Positions 1-12,000 of a stretch of 64,000 nt of DNA are shown here, in pieces (the first letter of the stretch is position 1; each line of letters opens with the position of its first letter). The stretch is from Owenia fusiformis (Eukaryota; Annelida; Polychaeta; Sabellida; Oweniidae). The position numbers were made by a program, and so were the translations under genes. The stretch spans positions 18,601,375-18,665,374 of the forward strand of contig CAIIXF020000005.1 in the NCBI GenBank assembly GCA_903813345.2. The letters are read 5' to 3'. The notes beneath the pieces are model-generated. The model searched no databases, was not told where the DNA came from, and worked only from the letters and a program-made list of their open reading frames with translations.

Positions 1-234
1 ATGTTGTTGGTCCTATTGAAGGCCCTGTTGTATGGGCTTTAGTTTGCCCTGTTGTAGGTTCTGATGATTCTGTTGTAATCGGCCATGTTGTTGGTCCTAT
101 TGAAGGCCCTGTTGAATGGGCTTTAGTTTGCCCTGTTGTAGGTTCTGATGATTCTATTGGAATCGGCCATGTTGTTGGTGCTGTTGAATGAGCTATTGTA
201 GGTCCAGTTGTAGGTTTTGTGGTGGTATTAGATG
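1..234 (-). repeat. 84-bp coding tandem repeat
   Basis: Two nearly identical 84-bp units (1-84 and 85-168) are followed by a partial, diverged unit from 169. The period is a multiple of three and matches the 28-residue protein repeat, so the array expands in frame. More units probably lie left of the window. Confidence 0.85.
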
Positions 235-295
235 CTGGTACAAGGTCCCCATTGCACAAGAACAAAATCAGTGAGAATGCCCCTATCCCCTTCAT
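1..295 (-). CDS. Secreted Thr/Ser/Pro-rich repeat protein (mucin-like), N-terminal part
   Basis: The minus-strand frame opens at an ATG (295 down to 293) and stays open for 98 codons to the window edge. The first residues, MKGIGAFSLILFLCNGDLVPA, form a short basic start and a hydrophobic core typical of a signal peptide, so the protein is probably secreted. The chain then becomes rich in Thr, Ser, Pro and Gly, with 28-residue repeats (84 bp) containing PTTWPI, ESSEPTTGQTKAH and STGPSIG. This suits dense O-glycosylation. A polypyrimidine tract ending in CAG lies 5 nt before the ATG (minus-strand reading, boundary at 300/301), so the coding exon probably follows a 5'UTR intron. No conserved domain is visible, and the C-terminus lies outside the window. 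The mucin-like role is inferred from composition only. Confidence 0.62.
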   Translation of the reverse strand, partial: MKGIGAFSLILFLCNGDLVPASNTTTKPTTGPTIAHSTAPTTWPIPIESSEPTTGQTKAHSTGPSIGPTTWPITTESSEPTTGQTKAHTTGPSIGPTT

Positions 296-840
296 GGTTT
301 CTGAAAAAAATAAACCAAATAATAATAAATACATAAAATTATGGAATAATTAGATTGCCTTATATTGTTGATTTTTCCTTAAATACCTCTGTTTTACTTC
401 TGACACAAATGAACTAAAACTGGAACAGATAAATCATGTCAAAAAACAAAAGGTTGCTTAAAGCCTGTCACAGAAAACTCAATAGGAAAACCAAAAATTT
501 CCACATATTGATCCCGGGATATTGATGCATAGTAGTCATTCAGTGATGCCATTTGTAAAAGATGTGTTAACAAAGTGAAACCTTGTAAAAGTACTCCAAG
601 AACTAACATATTTTAACAGTGAGTATGTATATAGAAAGCAATAGACTGAAATCTACCAACTTTTTGCTAAATCAAAATTAGTAATTTGGAATATTGTATA
701 ATTTGTAAGATTTAGTCAAATTTCTCAGATGGATATTGCTTCCATTATTTTTTCATCTTGGTCATTTTTGTTGTTTAATAATCGTAGCTTATTAGAATGA
801 TTAGACTTTTTTGTTTTTCAGTGCAATTGTTTTTTGTTCC
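296..840. other. Intergenic, nothing recognised
   Basis: AT-rich sequence upstream of the minus-strand mucin-like gene. It should contain that gene's 5'UTR intron and promoter, but I see no clear TATA box or other element. Confidence 0.4.
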
Positions 841-2540
841 TTTCTACCAATTCTTGAGAATGAAATAAAATGTCTTTCCAAACCTTGTTGGAACAAAATA
901 GCATAGACAACATTTTCTTAGACCTCTCAATATTATAGTTACACAAAGGAAATTTTGGTTGATTAAACAAAAAGTATGCAAAAACTTAAAACCCCCCAAA
1001 ATAGATAAAAATTAAGATAAACCATTTATTTCATTAACAAGATACTTTTTTAAAATCAACCAAACTTTCCTTTGTACAATTACAATATTGAGAGACCTAA
1101 ACAGTTGTGTTTATGTCGTTTTGTTCCAATGAGGTTCGGATAGATGTTTCATTTCATTCCGAACGTATGATACCAAGAACGAAAGAAGTGTCTGATGTGT
1201 TTTCTAAAACAATATAGAGAAAAGTATATATATATATTTCAAATTATAATGTTACCATCCAACTGATGACCATTAAATTGACAATGTGTAAAATTTTCAG
1301 AATGTTTTGATGACTGCTGTAAGAGAAATGCGTGTTCAAAAAGTTCACCATATCGATACCACTCCTTTACTACATATTTTACAATAGAGTCCCCTTTTAT
1401 TAAGAAGAAGCTAAACACAAAAGGACTATGCCCGATCTTCCATACAAACCCAGTGTGGTGACAAAGAAAACTAGATGTAGATGAACCTAATCTGTGTTGT
1501 CTCTGAGCAAAAGTTGAGAGAGATAAAGAGATAAAAATATGTTTGCATTGCAGAAACCTTGCAACAATTGAAAATAACATTTCAGTTTGATTCAATTTGA
1601 TATGTTAATACAGTTTGGACCATAAATAAATGAGAAGTCGATTTTCTATTACCATTTTCAAACCATGGTGGTTTGAAGAAAGCCCATATAGTTTCCAATA
1701 TTGTCTACATACATATCCCCTAAAAGGAGTGGTATCGATATGGAGAACTGAATTCAACAATGTTTTTCTCTTAAACCAATCATTGAAAACATTCTGTAAA
1801 AAAACACAGTATTTTATGTAATGTTGACTGATTGACAACAATTTAATGTGAAAATTATTTATATATATTTTATATAACTGTTTTTGTTAACATTTAAAAA
1901 AAAATTATTTAGAAATATTTTATGTAACTGTTTTTGTTAACATTTTTTGTTTTTTAGTGCAATTGTTTTTGCTCCTTTCTACCAATACTTGAGAATGAAA
2001 TAAAACGTCTTTCCGAACCTTGTTGGAACAAAATAGCATATACAACATGTTTTTAGACCTCTCAATATTATAGTAATACAAAGGAATTTTTGGTTAATTT
2101 TAAAAAAGTATTCAAAAAATTAAAACAAAATCCCCCCAAAATAGATTAAAATCAAGATAAACCTTTTATTTCATTAACAAGATACTTTTTTAAAATCAAC
2201 CAAAATTTCCTTTGTACAATTACAATATTGGGAGACCTAAACAGTTGTGTTTATGTCGTTTTGTTCCAATGAGGTTCGGAAAGATGTTTCATTTCACTCT
2301 GGAAACATGATACCAAGAACAAAACAAGTGTTTGATGTGTTTTCTAAAACAATATACATGTAGATGAAATTATGAAAGAATATATATATTTTTCAAATCA
2401 TATCATTACCAATCAAAAGATGACCATTAAATTGATGATGTGTTAAATTTTTAGATTTTTTTATGACTGGTTTAAGAGAAACGTGTGTTCAAAAAGTTCT
2501 CCATATCGATACCACTCCTTTGTATATTTTACATTTTGTA
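841..2540. repeat. Two tandem copies of a foldback (inverted-repeat) element
   Basis: Arms at about 860-970 and 1050-1165 are reverse complements (shared landmarks: CCTTGTTGGAACAAAAT against its complement, and AGACCTCTCAATATT against AATATTGAGAGACCT). The same pair recurs at about 1990-2100 and 2170-2305. A second inverted pair involves GTGGTATCGATATGG at 1727-1795, opposite to 1300-1365 and 2470-2520. No transposase is visible. It is probably a MITE-like family that has been duplicated; a further piece lies in intron 2 near 7.2 kb. Confidence 0.7.
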
Positions 2541-2924
2541 TACTACCATCCATTGATGTATGGCCTCTTGAAAATTCTCTTATTTTTAACATGGGAAATA
2601 AAGCAAATCCATGACATATTTATGGTCTAAACTGTATATCTCTGTGGAAAGGATGCCTATAGTGTAGTCGCGATTAATCGATACATCGCGATATTCATTC
2701 CAAAAGTGATTCTGGCGATAGTCTGAAACAAAACATCAATGTTTTTACAAAAAATAAATTTGCTAAAAACACATTTTCCAATCTCGTTTTCATGCAAATG
2801 CCATACCTTTTTCATTCTTTAGTTCATTTTCCAATGTTCTCTGATATGCTTTTACTTAAAAACGTTTTAGCTTATTGAAATGAAGCAATAACCACCATTT
2901 GTTTACTAGTACTGTCAACCCCCA

Positions 2925-3235
2925 AAGATTTTCTCGCCGGACAGATTTCTTAGACACAGTGGCCAAAATTCTCGGGATTTTGCTGGACATCCACCTAAAT
3001 TTGTGGAATTTCGCGGGACATTTAAGGGATTTGCGTGATTGCGCTTATAGACCAAATTTTGATCAAATTCGTGGGATTTCGCAGGACCATTCGAAGGGAC
3101 AAACATGCTAATTGAGGGACAGTTAACAGGGATTTTTTTAGACAAAGTGCCCTAAATTTGCGAGATTACGCGGAACATTCACCTTTTGCGGGATGTCACG
3201 TGACATTCAAGGAATTTGCTTGATTGGGACTAATG
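2925..3235. repeat. Degenerate GGGATTTCGCGGGACATT-type repeat cluster
   Basis: Motifs of the form GGGATTT(C/T)GC(G/A)GGACATT recur about six times at irregular spacing. This stretch is more GC-rich than its surroundings. It looks like a decayed minisatellite or a fragment of a repetitive element. Confidence 0.4.
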
Positions 3236-3412
3236 TTAAAGTACTCAAATCAAACTTTCAGATACTGATTAATCAAATATAATGCACTTAACTTAATAAA
3301 CGCTACATCAACACAATTACATACAATTTGCATAGGAATATTATTTAACTTTATTTAACTTTAAAAACCATGCTTCAGGTGTGTGAATACCATATTCAAC
3401 ATTTGTGTAGAG

Positions 3413-4275
3413 AACCATGGGCTTTCAACTAGAAGGGTATGCAACTTCCCATATTTCATACATAAGCATTGCCTTTGGGTTTTCAAAATTGGAAAATGTA
3501 CACATTCCAAGAAAATCTTATTTTGTACTTTTTATGGATGTTTTAAAGAAATAACTCAAAAATAAAAACATGATTATCTACATCATGGGCTTTCAACTAG
3601 AAGGGTATGCAACTCTATGTAATAACATGAGACCTTCAAAATGAGCAATGACATGCTTCCCTTTTATGGCAATATTTCAAAAAGTATTAGATAAATGTAT
3701 ATGTTTTAGTATTATTTTGAATAAAAATCAATTTTTAATATGATTTAAGCATAAAATATATTCAATATCATATAAAAGTAAACAAAAGAGACCAATAAGA
3801 ATAAGAGTTATCAAGATGTTCTCTTTGAGTATTGCATTGTGGGTAATTATTCAAGAACACATTCCAATAAAAAGATAATTTGTGGGAGAATGTTCACTTT
3901 CTGTATTGTCATAATTAGGATGAATTCCAATTTTTATTAAATTATCAAGATGTATGTAGAAGATCATGTTTTTATTTTTGAGTTATTTCTTTTAATCATC
4001 AATAAAACGTACAAAATAAGATTTTCTTGGAATGTGTACATTCTCCAATTTTGAAAACCCATGGCAATGTTTATGTATGAAATATGGGAAGTTGCCTACC
4101 CTTCTAGTTGAAAGCCCATGTCTACATATATATGTTGATAATTAAATAAAAAATGGAATTCATCATAATAATGACAATACAGAAAGTGAACATTCTCCCA
4201 CAAATTAATTTTTTATTGGAATGTGTTCTTGAGTAATTAGTCTACCAACAATGCAATACTCGAAGAGAACACCTT
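3413..4275. repeat. Two interleaved inverted repeats (A-B-A'-B')
   Basis: Arm A (about 3415-3580, starting with CATGGGCTTTCAACTAGAAG) is the reverse complement of A' (about 3964-4120). Arm B (about 3817-3945) is the reverse complement of B' (about 4140-4275). The pairs overlap in order A, B, A', B', so they cannot form two independent hairpins at the same time. Part of A also recurs as a direct copy at about 3582-3612. Confidence 0.8.
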
Positions 4276-4414
4276 GAACACCTTGGGTTTACGCACGTGA
4301 CCAACTTGAAGTATCATACTATTATTTATTTGTTGCATTCAGAATTTTATTTATTTTATAATGGCCGTAATACCAAAGGCCATCTTTGGGAAATCTCCCC
4401 TCCCTGCCCTTGGC

Positions 4415-4960
4415 TTATCGCATCCTACGACCCCTTTAGATTGTGGTCGTAGGCCCGTTTCATTCGTAAGCCTGTCTTTCTACAATGTCGGAGAATGAAC
4501 TACGCATTGCGCTATTAAATGACCTACCTCGATACATTCCAGAGTATTTTAAAATTCTTTTTATGTTGTTAGATCGCCAATTGTATGGGTTTATCGTCAG
4601 AACGAAGAGATTTTAGTTTTTACATCGGAAATATCTCAGCAATTTTCAAAATGTCGGAAGGGGAATTCCCCAGGGATTTCCCTTATGACTGGTGCATGCC
4701 GGGAACTGAATGGAGGAATTTGACGGTTGAACCTACACGCAAATATTGCTATCAAAAACGAAAATATCCTCGTTCTGCCGATAAACCCATACAATTTGCG
4801 ATTCAACTATATGAAAAGAATTCTAAAATACTCAGGAATGTATCGAGGTAGGTCATTTATGTGTGCAATGCATAGTTCATTCTCCGACATTGTAGAAACA
4901 CAGGCTTACTAATGAATCGGGCCTACGACCACAATCTAAAGGGGTCGTAGGATGCGATAA
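4415..4960. mobile_element. 546-bp non-autonomous DNA transposon with 8-bp target duplication
   Basis: The ends are perfect inverted repeats beginning TTATCGCATCCTACGACC. They continue as arms of about 210 bp at roughly 90% identity (4415-4625 against 4750-4960). The direct repeat CCCTTGGC flanks both ends exactly (4407-4414 and 4961-4968). An 8-bp duplication suggests a hAT, P or Merlin-type transposase, but the terminus is not the usual hAT CAG type. The short open frame across the loop (4585-4851) shows no transposase features and is probably chance. Confidence 0.9.
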
Positions 4961-4968
4961 CCCTTGGC

Positions 4969-5601
4969 CTATGGACAAAAAGGAATTGAACTGTTTATAT
5001 TCAAGAGACAAATGTCAACTTAGGCGTCCTATTTCCAGGAAAACGTAAAAAAGAATTATTATTCATACCTTTGCTAATCTATAAGATTTGAAAATGAGCT
5101 GGTTGTCGAGAAAACAGTGAATTTGTCAACATTTTCTATTCCATTGTTATTTTGTGTACTCCTACTTCCGGGTCAGGTGCTAATGACGGTGATATCTGTA
5201 TCACGAAATGCTTGAACAATTATCTTTGAACTTTCACCTTCACTACATATTATCTAAACAAGTTCGGTGGACCAAATCTTGAAGAAAATAGCATTTCAAA
5301 TTATTACTTTTAAATGGTTATTGGTAACTAGATAATAATGATTTATTTTCTAAGAAATTTACTTTTTTCTTGGCACGTTTGAATTTCGCGCCAAATAGAA
5401 CCAAACAACGTCTTAACAACTTTACCCCTAGAACTAGATCTCCTATATTACTAATCATTCAGTGTCTTTGTTTGCTTACATTGCTCTCATTTATGTAGAA
5501 ACATGGAAATGGGAAGATTGGATTAATCTTCATATAATTTAAGGATCGTATATTCTGAAGATCTCTTGAAACCATGCAAGCGGAGTGATATTAACATTTT
5601 A
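4969..5601. other. Upstream region of the RII gene
   Basis: No gene or repeat recognised. The stretch lies between the transposon and the CRE. It should hold the distal promoter, but no TATA box, Inr or CpG island is evident. Confidence 0.35.
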
Positions 5602-5609
5602 TGACGTCA
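5602..5609. promoter_or_regulatory. Perfect cAMP response element (TGACGTCA)
   Basis: The full palindromic CREB/ATF site TGACGTCA lies 202 bp before the RII start codon and 40 bp before a probable 5'UTR splice donor. Seeing the octamer is direct; its use is inferred. If active, it would place this PKA regulatory subunit under cAMP-dependent transcriptional feedback. Confidence 0.55.
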
Positions 5610-5649
5610 GATCTCTACAACAGTGGAAACTGTGGTCCAGATAGTGCAG

Positions 5650-5761
5650 GTAAATTTCTATTACATTATTTCTCTATTATCGTCCTTAATTTCACTCAAC
5701 TCGATTTAACAAAATACGCAAATATTTGAACCAAAACTATATTATTTTATTTATATCGCAG
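5650..5761 (+). other. Probable 112-nt intron in the 5'UTR of the RII gene
   Basis: A donor (GCAG|GTAAAT at 5650) and an acceptor (ATATCGCAG|A ending at 5761) bracket an AT-rich stretch. The second untranslated exon would then run 5762-5810 into the start codon. No transcript evidence is available, and the transcription start is unknown. Confidence 0.45.
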
Positions 5762-5810
5762 ACAAAAGCTGTAACAGTGAGGAACAACGTAATAAATTCG
5801 CGGAAAGAAA

Positions 5811-6045
5811 ATGAATTTCGAGATCCCAGCTGGGTTGACAGATTTGCTCCAAGAATTCACAGTTGCAGTTTTGAGAGAAAAACCCCCAGATTTGGTACAG
5901 TTTGCTGCCGACTATTTCACAAAGCTGAATGAAAGTAGTGGAGGAGTATCTGGTGTTCCAAACATGGAAAAGAAAGGTGTGTCATTTGCTGGAAATGGAA
6001 GTGATGAAGCAATGCAGACCGATTCTGATGACGAACCACCAATGG
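5811..6045 (+). CDS. PRKAR2: RII coding exon 1: dimerization/docking domain
   Basis: It starts at [16 protein letters not shown]. The IPxGLxxLLxxxTVxVLRxxPPDLVxFAxxYF pattern is the RII X-type four-helix docking domain that holds the homodimer and binds AKAP amphipathic helices. The region after residue 45 is Gly/Ser-rich, then acidic (TDSDDEPPM). The exon ends CCAATGG|GTAAGT in phase 1. The start is chosen because it is the first ATG in this frame and gives the family's normal N-terminal length (Ile-Pro at residues 5-6). Confidence 0.95.
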
Positions 6046-9000
6046 GTAAGTTGTCAGCTTCCTTACGCAATAGCCTACGATACAAGTTGCCGAGTTCAAT
6101 TGATTATGAATGGATTATGTCACAGAAAGTTGTATCGAGGGATTTTTACCTAGTCCAAGTCTACGGCACAATACGTCATCTGTCAAGACATGATAAAAAA
6201 CTGCCATTGAGTCTAATTGCTCCCCCTACATCCTAAAAGCAAGGAGCAGTGATTTCATTAACAGTGTCCTTCAATGGAGAGGACGTAAATCAAGATTGGG
6301 AAGACGTAAATTAAAAAAATAATTACGTTTTTGGGATGCAATTTGAATTTCGTAAATCACTTCGTGAATCCACTAAATAATTGATGGAAATTCTATTTCT
6401 AAAAGAAATAAAATTTTCATTCGAAGTTTCATAGTTATCCAATACTTGATATCCGAGCAGTAATCAGTTCGAGTCTTACAATTGGCCGCTAGCTTAAGAC
6501 CCTATTTAAACCATTTTCTATTGGTCAAGTGCGATCACAAGATCATTATTTAAGAATGCGCATGCGCAAGAAACTGAACCAAAAAATTGAACCTCGCACA
6601 GATTGCCCCTAAACTAAAGCAAAAACAGTAGCTAATTGCCTCGAAATACGCAAAAAAAATGTGTTTCTAATGGTTGAATATAAAGTTATACCTCACAAGT
6701 GATGGTATCTGTATCATTCAATGACATACTAGACTCGCCAGAACACTGATTTAGACCGATAAATAGCAAAAGCGATACAAAATTTCATCAATTTTATTTC
6801 GGTTAGTGTAAAAGCGTGACTTTGAATTCCCGGGAACATTTTTTCAAGGGACGCAGTTTTTTGAGTGGAGACGCATGTTTTGAAAATCGTTACGTCCCAG
6901 GGACGCAATCTTGGACAAACCTACTGAAAACACTGAAGTAGCCACCACTTTTATGTTAAATGGCCAATGCCAATTAGAAAATGCCAATGATTTCATGCCT
7001 ACATGTTTGAGTATTGCATGGGCATAAATGTGCGCATCGATGCGTTAATAGGCTTAATTGGCACAAAATAAACATTATATGCTGGGTATATATAATTTGA
7101 AAAATTTAATAACATCATTTTATAAAGAACTACCTGACACAAGCAAATAGCTACCTGAAAATTGGCCAGGTAGTTATTTTGGCACCAGGCAAAAAATGCT
7201 AGTGTCGAGGCCTGACATCGTCAATTTAATGGTCATCTTTTGGATGGTAACATTATAATTTGAAATATATATATATCCTTTTCTCTATATTGTTTTAGAA
7301 AACACATGAGACACTTCTTTTGTTCTTGGTGCCATATGTGATTTTATGTTAATATATATAAGTTATTTTAGGAATTGTATCGCCGCCGACTTTTTTAAGG
7401 CACTTTTTTATTTAATTTTGCACCACTGTAATAATACTGTCACCACCCATTAATTTTCATTCAAAATTTTTACCGCTCACTTTTGAAAAATTAGGGAGAA
7501 CACTGAATTGGTTTAAGAGAAAAACATTGTTGACTTCAGTTCACCATGTTGATTCCTTTGAAAGTATATGTAATGGGTCTACAACTCTAAAAAGCACTAA
7601 ATCAAATCTCATTTTTCCCAAATTTTATGGAATGAGGACCCGCCGAAACCTACCGCTCACTTGGCCCGAGTCTTTCGCCATTCAATTTTCAGGAAATTTG
7701 AAATTTGTTGCTTTAAGCCATGTAACTATGAATAATGGTATATTACCATAAGTTTATTGACCCTGCTTTTCAACCTTCCAAGCCAAGTGATATGAGTTCA
7801 TCTCATTTAAAAAGTGATGCAACTAGGTTAATACATGCATGTGGCAGAAGGTTTAAATGAAACATTTTTAGTAAAGCCAACATTCTGTTAGGTGCAAAGT
7901 TATCTATATAGATCCACAGAATCAAAGTGCTCAAAACTACAACAACCAAACATGAAAAATAATTTCTTCGAGATTTTATCAAGTGTCATAATACTTCCAA
8001 GTAAACTTGTTATTAGCGAAACATTAGAGCCAATCTACCGTGCAGTCGCTACAGTAGTTGATCTTCGAATTGACTGATTTATTAGCTACAATTGTATATC
8101 TTTATCTAGCAACATCCTTTATGAGGAAATTCAGCGAGAAATATAGATGAATGAGTTTGAAAATAGGTCTAGGCCAATGAGTTTAATGGTTTCAAAGCGT
8201 AAGGTGAAACAAAGCACTTGTTCTAACAAATGCAATGTTTATCTGTTGGTGTACAATATACATTAAAATGGAAAACCGTGTTTTAGTTTTAATGGTTTTT
8301 CAAGATGTGTTAACATAAATATACATAAAAAGATGTAGTTAAGTTATTAACTTTGTTCTGATTCTTACCTGCCAGTTATGAAATATGAATGAAAATATTT
8401 CATAACAATTGGAAACTTCAATCAACATTAGGAAAATGTTATGATCAGGTTAGTGGTCGCAACGGCATAAATAAATAAAAGTGTGACTTTATTTGATTCT
8501 TTTCTTTACTGATTTGAAGTTGTCAGTTGAAAAGTATACTATTTGGGAATATATCTCTTGAATCAAGATGTATTTTTGTTTTTAAATAATTCTAAAAATA
8601 AAACAAAATATCCTGTTGTGACCATCTTGGCCCAAAAGTGTCATGCGAATCCAGCATAGAGCATTTCAAGTGAATGTCTGTTAAAGTGCTGCTGGTAACA
8701 CCGTCTGTAACTGCTAAGGGATCCCCGACTACTGAATGAAGTAGCCTTACTATGCATGAAGGATTACTTCAAGCACTTCTCAAGTGATTTTAGCCATTTT
8801 GGGCCAGAATAGTCAAATGTGAACCTCCCTAGAAATTTTGGAAAAGTGAAGCCCCCTTGGCAAAAACTGGCTATGAGCCTGTAACCACATATGTTCAGAT
8901 CTACTTGTTATTCTTATTTGGTCCAACAAAGATCATAAAAATTCCCATAGGGTCATGTACGAAGGATTGGTGAGTTTTATTTAAATGTATCCTTCTTATT

Positions 9001-12000
9001 CTTGCAAACAGATTCAGTAGTGCCAAGAAGTGTTGTTTATATAATTACTGAACATGTATCAATCAAAGGATCAAGATGCTTTTTGAATATCAGTCCCAAA
9101 ATATAAATTAAAAACTTTAAAAAGTATAATCAGCCATTTATGATGTTTAATTCACTTACCAATGTTAATTCAGCCATTTCTATCTGTTTGACAATGTTTG
9201 TATTTACCATAATACCATCTTAAATGAGATGAGTTAAAATGAAATCAATAAAAGATCAATAAAAGGAGTCTTTACATCATTTTCTTGAATTGAAAATGAC
9301 TACATAATTTCCAGGTCACATGTACAGCATTTTCAATTCTGAATTGTTTTTCTTTTTATGGTGATATTCACAGGGGTTTCATTAGCAGCAGGTAACAGGC
9401 GAATTTCAAAGGTCCATTCAAAGTCGTCTATTGAACCTGATATTTAGACGAGGATTGAAAGGTGTTCACGACAACTTTCAGCTCACGATAGACCGGAAGT
9501 GAATTTTCGAGTCAAGTAAATGGTAAATGTTGTTTTTATGAAGCGGGGAAGTCAAAACATTACAAATAGAAATCATAGTATGCATTTAAAATCAAATCCA
9601 TGGCAAAATTTGAAATAATTAAAATATTCCCCATGGGCCTCACAGAAAACACTTCCGGTTTTATAATCCATGATTTTATCGATCAAAAATATTTTTTTTC
9701 TATATCTGCTGAAATATAGTATGTATACTTGTGTTGATTGTTAAATTACAAAAGAGGTAGGGTAAAGAATGTGTCAAAGTCGTTTGATCTTGTCCCAGAA
9801 GCAATATTTTGTTATTTTTATCGCCTAGAATTCCTTTAATTTTGCCTGTTGTTTTCATTTATTTAGCCTGTTGTGAAAAATTGTAGTGAAACCCCTGTAT
9901 TCATGCATTTATATCAGTCCAAATCCCTAAAATAGATTCAATTGATTGTTAAAAGCATGATTAATATCGTTCAAAATTTCGAAATTCAGCCTTGCTTTCA
10001 TTCTACTGAGAATTCTGCCAATACAGTTGGTGTCTTGAATGTGGCATACACTCATACGAATATTAAACTAGGAAATAGTGATCTTGACCTTACAAATTCA
10101 ATCAATTTGACTAATGCAAAGCAACTCATAGATCATCTATGGTGATCATTAGTGGTTTTCCCCATTAAATCTACTTTATTATTTGAAAGTATAGTGAATT
10201 TATTTGTCATTTAAGATTCTAATGAGCATAATTGTATCGAGTTGGACAAGTCTTGATGTTAAAGCATTTCAATACATATAATAGATGAATATCTGTTCCA
10301 GAATGATGCTTACAATACACTGTATGTTTATGGATGTCTGTTCCAGAATAGTTTGCTGTGTTCAGATTAGAAGGCACAAGGGGCAACATTAGAGAATGTG
10401 TACTCAAAATATTTTGGCGTGATAATATTGGTTCACTGTTCAGCTTATGGTTAAATTGCAGATTTGTTGTCTGCGAGTCAATTAAAGATGTCATTTTAAA
10501 AGCAAAAAAGGCTCCAAAACGTAATAAAATATGTAGTTTGGATGTTCATTTATGTCTGTGGATTATATTTTATACCACAAACACTTATAAATACCTGAAA
10601 TTTGCAATAAAAGTGCCCAAAAATTGTTGTTTCGAAATTCCCCATTTTTCCTGTATCGCGCTAGTCACGTGACCCTTACGCGTAGCAGGCAATGCCTAGT
10701 ATTACAGATATTACAGTACATATTTCAACATGTTCAATATGGCAAACATCAGCGATTCTGACTCCCGGGTTCTGGGAAATGGCTATATATAAATCGGCGA
10801 GAGGGTGTTATTTAAGGAGGACAATTTAAGGAGGGGAAATATGTCCAAGTATGCCAGTAAAAGAGCAGATAGACTTTAGACAAGTACTATGACGGAGAAT
10901 CAACTAAAAAAATGTGCGTTCTGGAATGAAGACCCGTTGCCATTGACTGAGAATCCCAGCGATCCTATAATCCTACTCAGTTTGAATTTAAACGCGGAAA
11001 ACAGGTTATGAAAACGGGCTCTCTGCAAAGTTATCAAATTTAGAAAATATGGATCTTGTTTTTGAGTGGCTTAACAAGCATTCGGATACAAGACTTGGCG
11101 GTATCTCTTGTCAAATACACGCAGACTTGCAGTAAATTGGCCATTGCAAATTGCAAAATCAGATCGTCAAATTAATCGCTTCGTTTTTAAACGTATGCTT
11201 CATATCTTCATCCAAAACTTTAGGATTCGATAGAGATAAGTTAAAACTTGTACAGGAAGAAATGGGAGATCCTACCTTAATTTAGAATCGCTGATTTCTC
11301 TGGACAAATTCCGAGAAGAAATTGTTCAACATCGCGATCAGCTCAGACTAAACTTACATGTCGTGCATGTCACTCTGAACTCACGTGATAAAATACGGCA
11401 TTTTGATTGGTTACTACTCGTGTTGTCATGACGCGAAAAACAATAGTAAACACTGAATATGTTAATGAACTGTCATATATGGAGCAATTGTCTTTCTGAT
11501 TGGTTAACTTTACACGCCTCCTTTATGAATATAGTAGTCGTAGTAAATGATTCATTGATAACTCTGAAAGTGGGCGTGACCAGCTTTATTTTGACACGAA
11601 ATTCAAGATGTTTCAAATAAAAATGGCCTCGCAAGACGAGGTTGAAATATCGGCAGTTTGATACTGATATGGTCTACGATAGATCAAAATTGACTGCCCC
11701 GCGTCATATGTCACGTGAGCCTATATTTGTTGAAAAATGAAAGAGATAGTGACACTTTTTAATCTTAAGTTAATACCAATATTACAAACACATATCTATT
11801 TTTTTCATTAAATATTTATTTCTTCATTATACATACATTTGTTTTACACTGCATTGATTTATTTTTGCAAAACCTTTGCTATTAGATCTTTAACTTTTCT
11901 TATGTTAGAGAAAATATTTCAAAATAACCATTGATTACTATTTTGGTCAATAGCTCTAGAAACTGGTTCTTATTTAAATTATTGAGTAAGGAAATTAGAA

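Larger units (their letters stand above)
10735..11900 (+). repeat. 1.15-kb dispersed repeat, copy 1 (inverted relative to copy 2)
   Basis: Matches 27535-28690 on the opposite strand along nearly its full length with small indels. It includes a TATA-like site, a short decayed reading frame, CACGTGA motifs and the GGCCTCGCAAGACGAGG segment. The two copies bracket RII exon 2. The element type is unknown. Confidence 0.8.

Noticed and set aside
1239-1841. Open frames of 78 and 118 codons on the minus strand
   Set aside because: They cross the arms of a foldback repeat, show no domain, and the duplicated copy at 2.0-2.5 kb does not keep the frame.
4585-4851. 88-codon frame inside the 546-bp transposon
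   Set aside because: It spans arm, loop and arm; no transposase motif, and the element is too short to be autonomous.
5929-6153. Alternative frames over RII exon 1
   Set aside because: Overlap the well-supported docking-domain exon in other frames; simple shadows.
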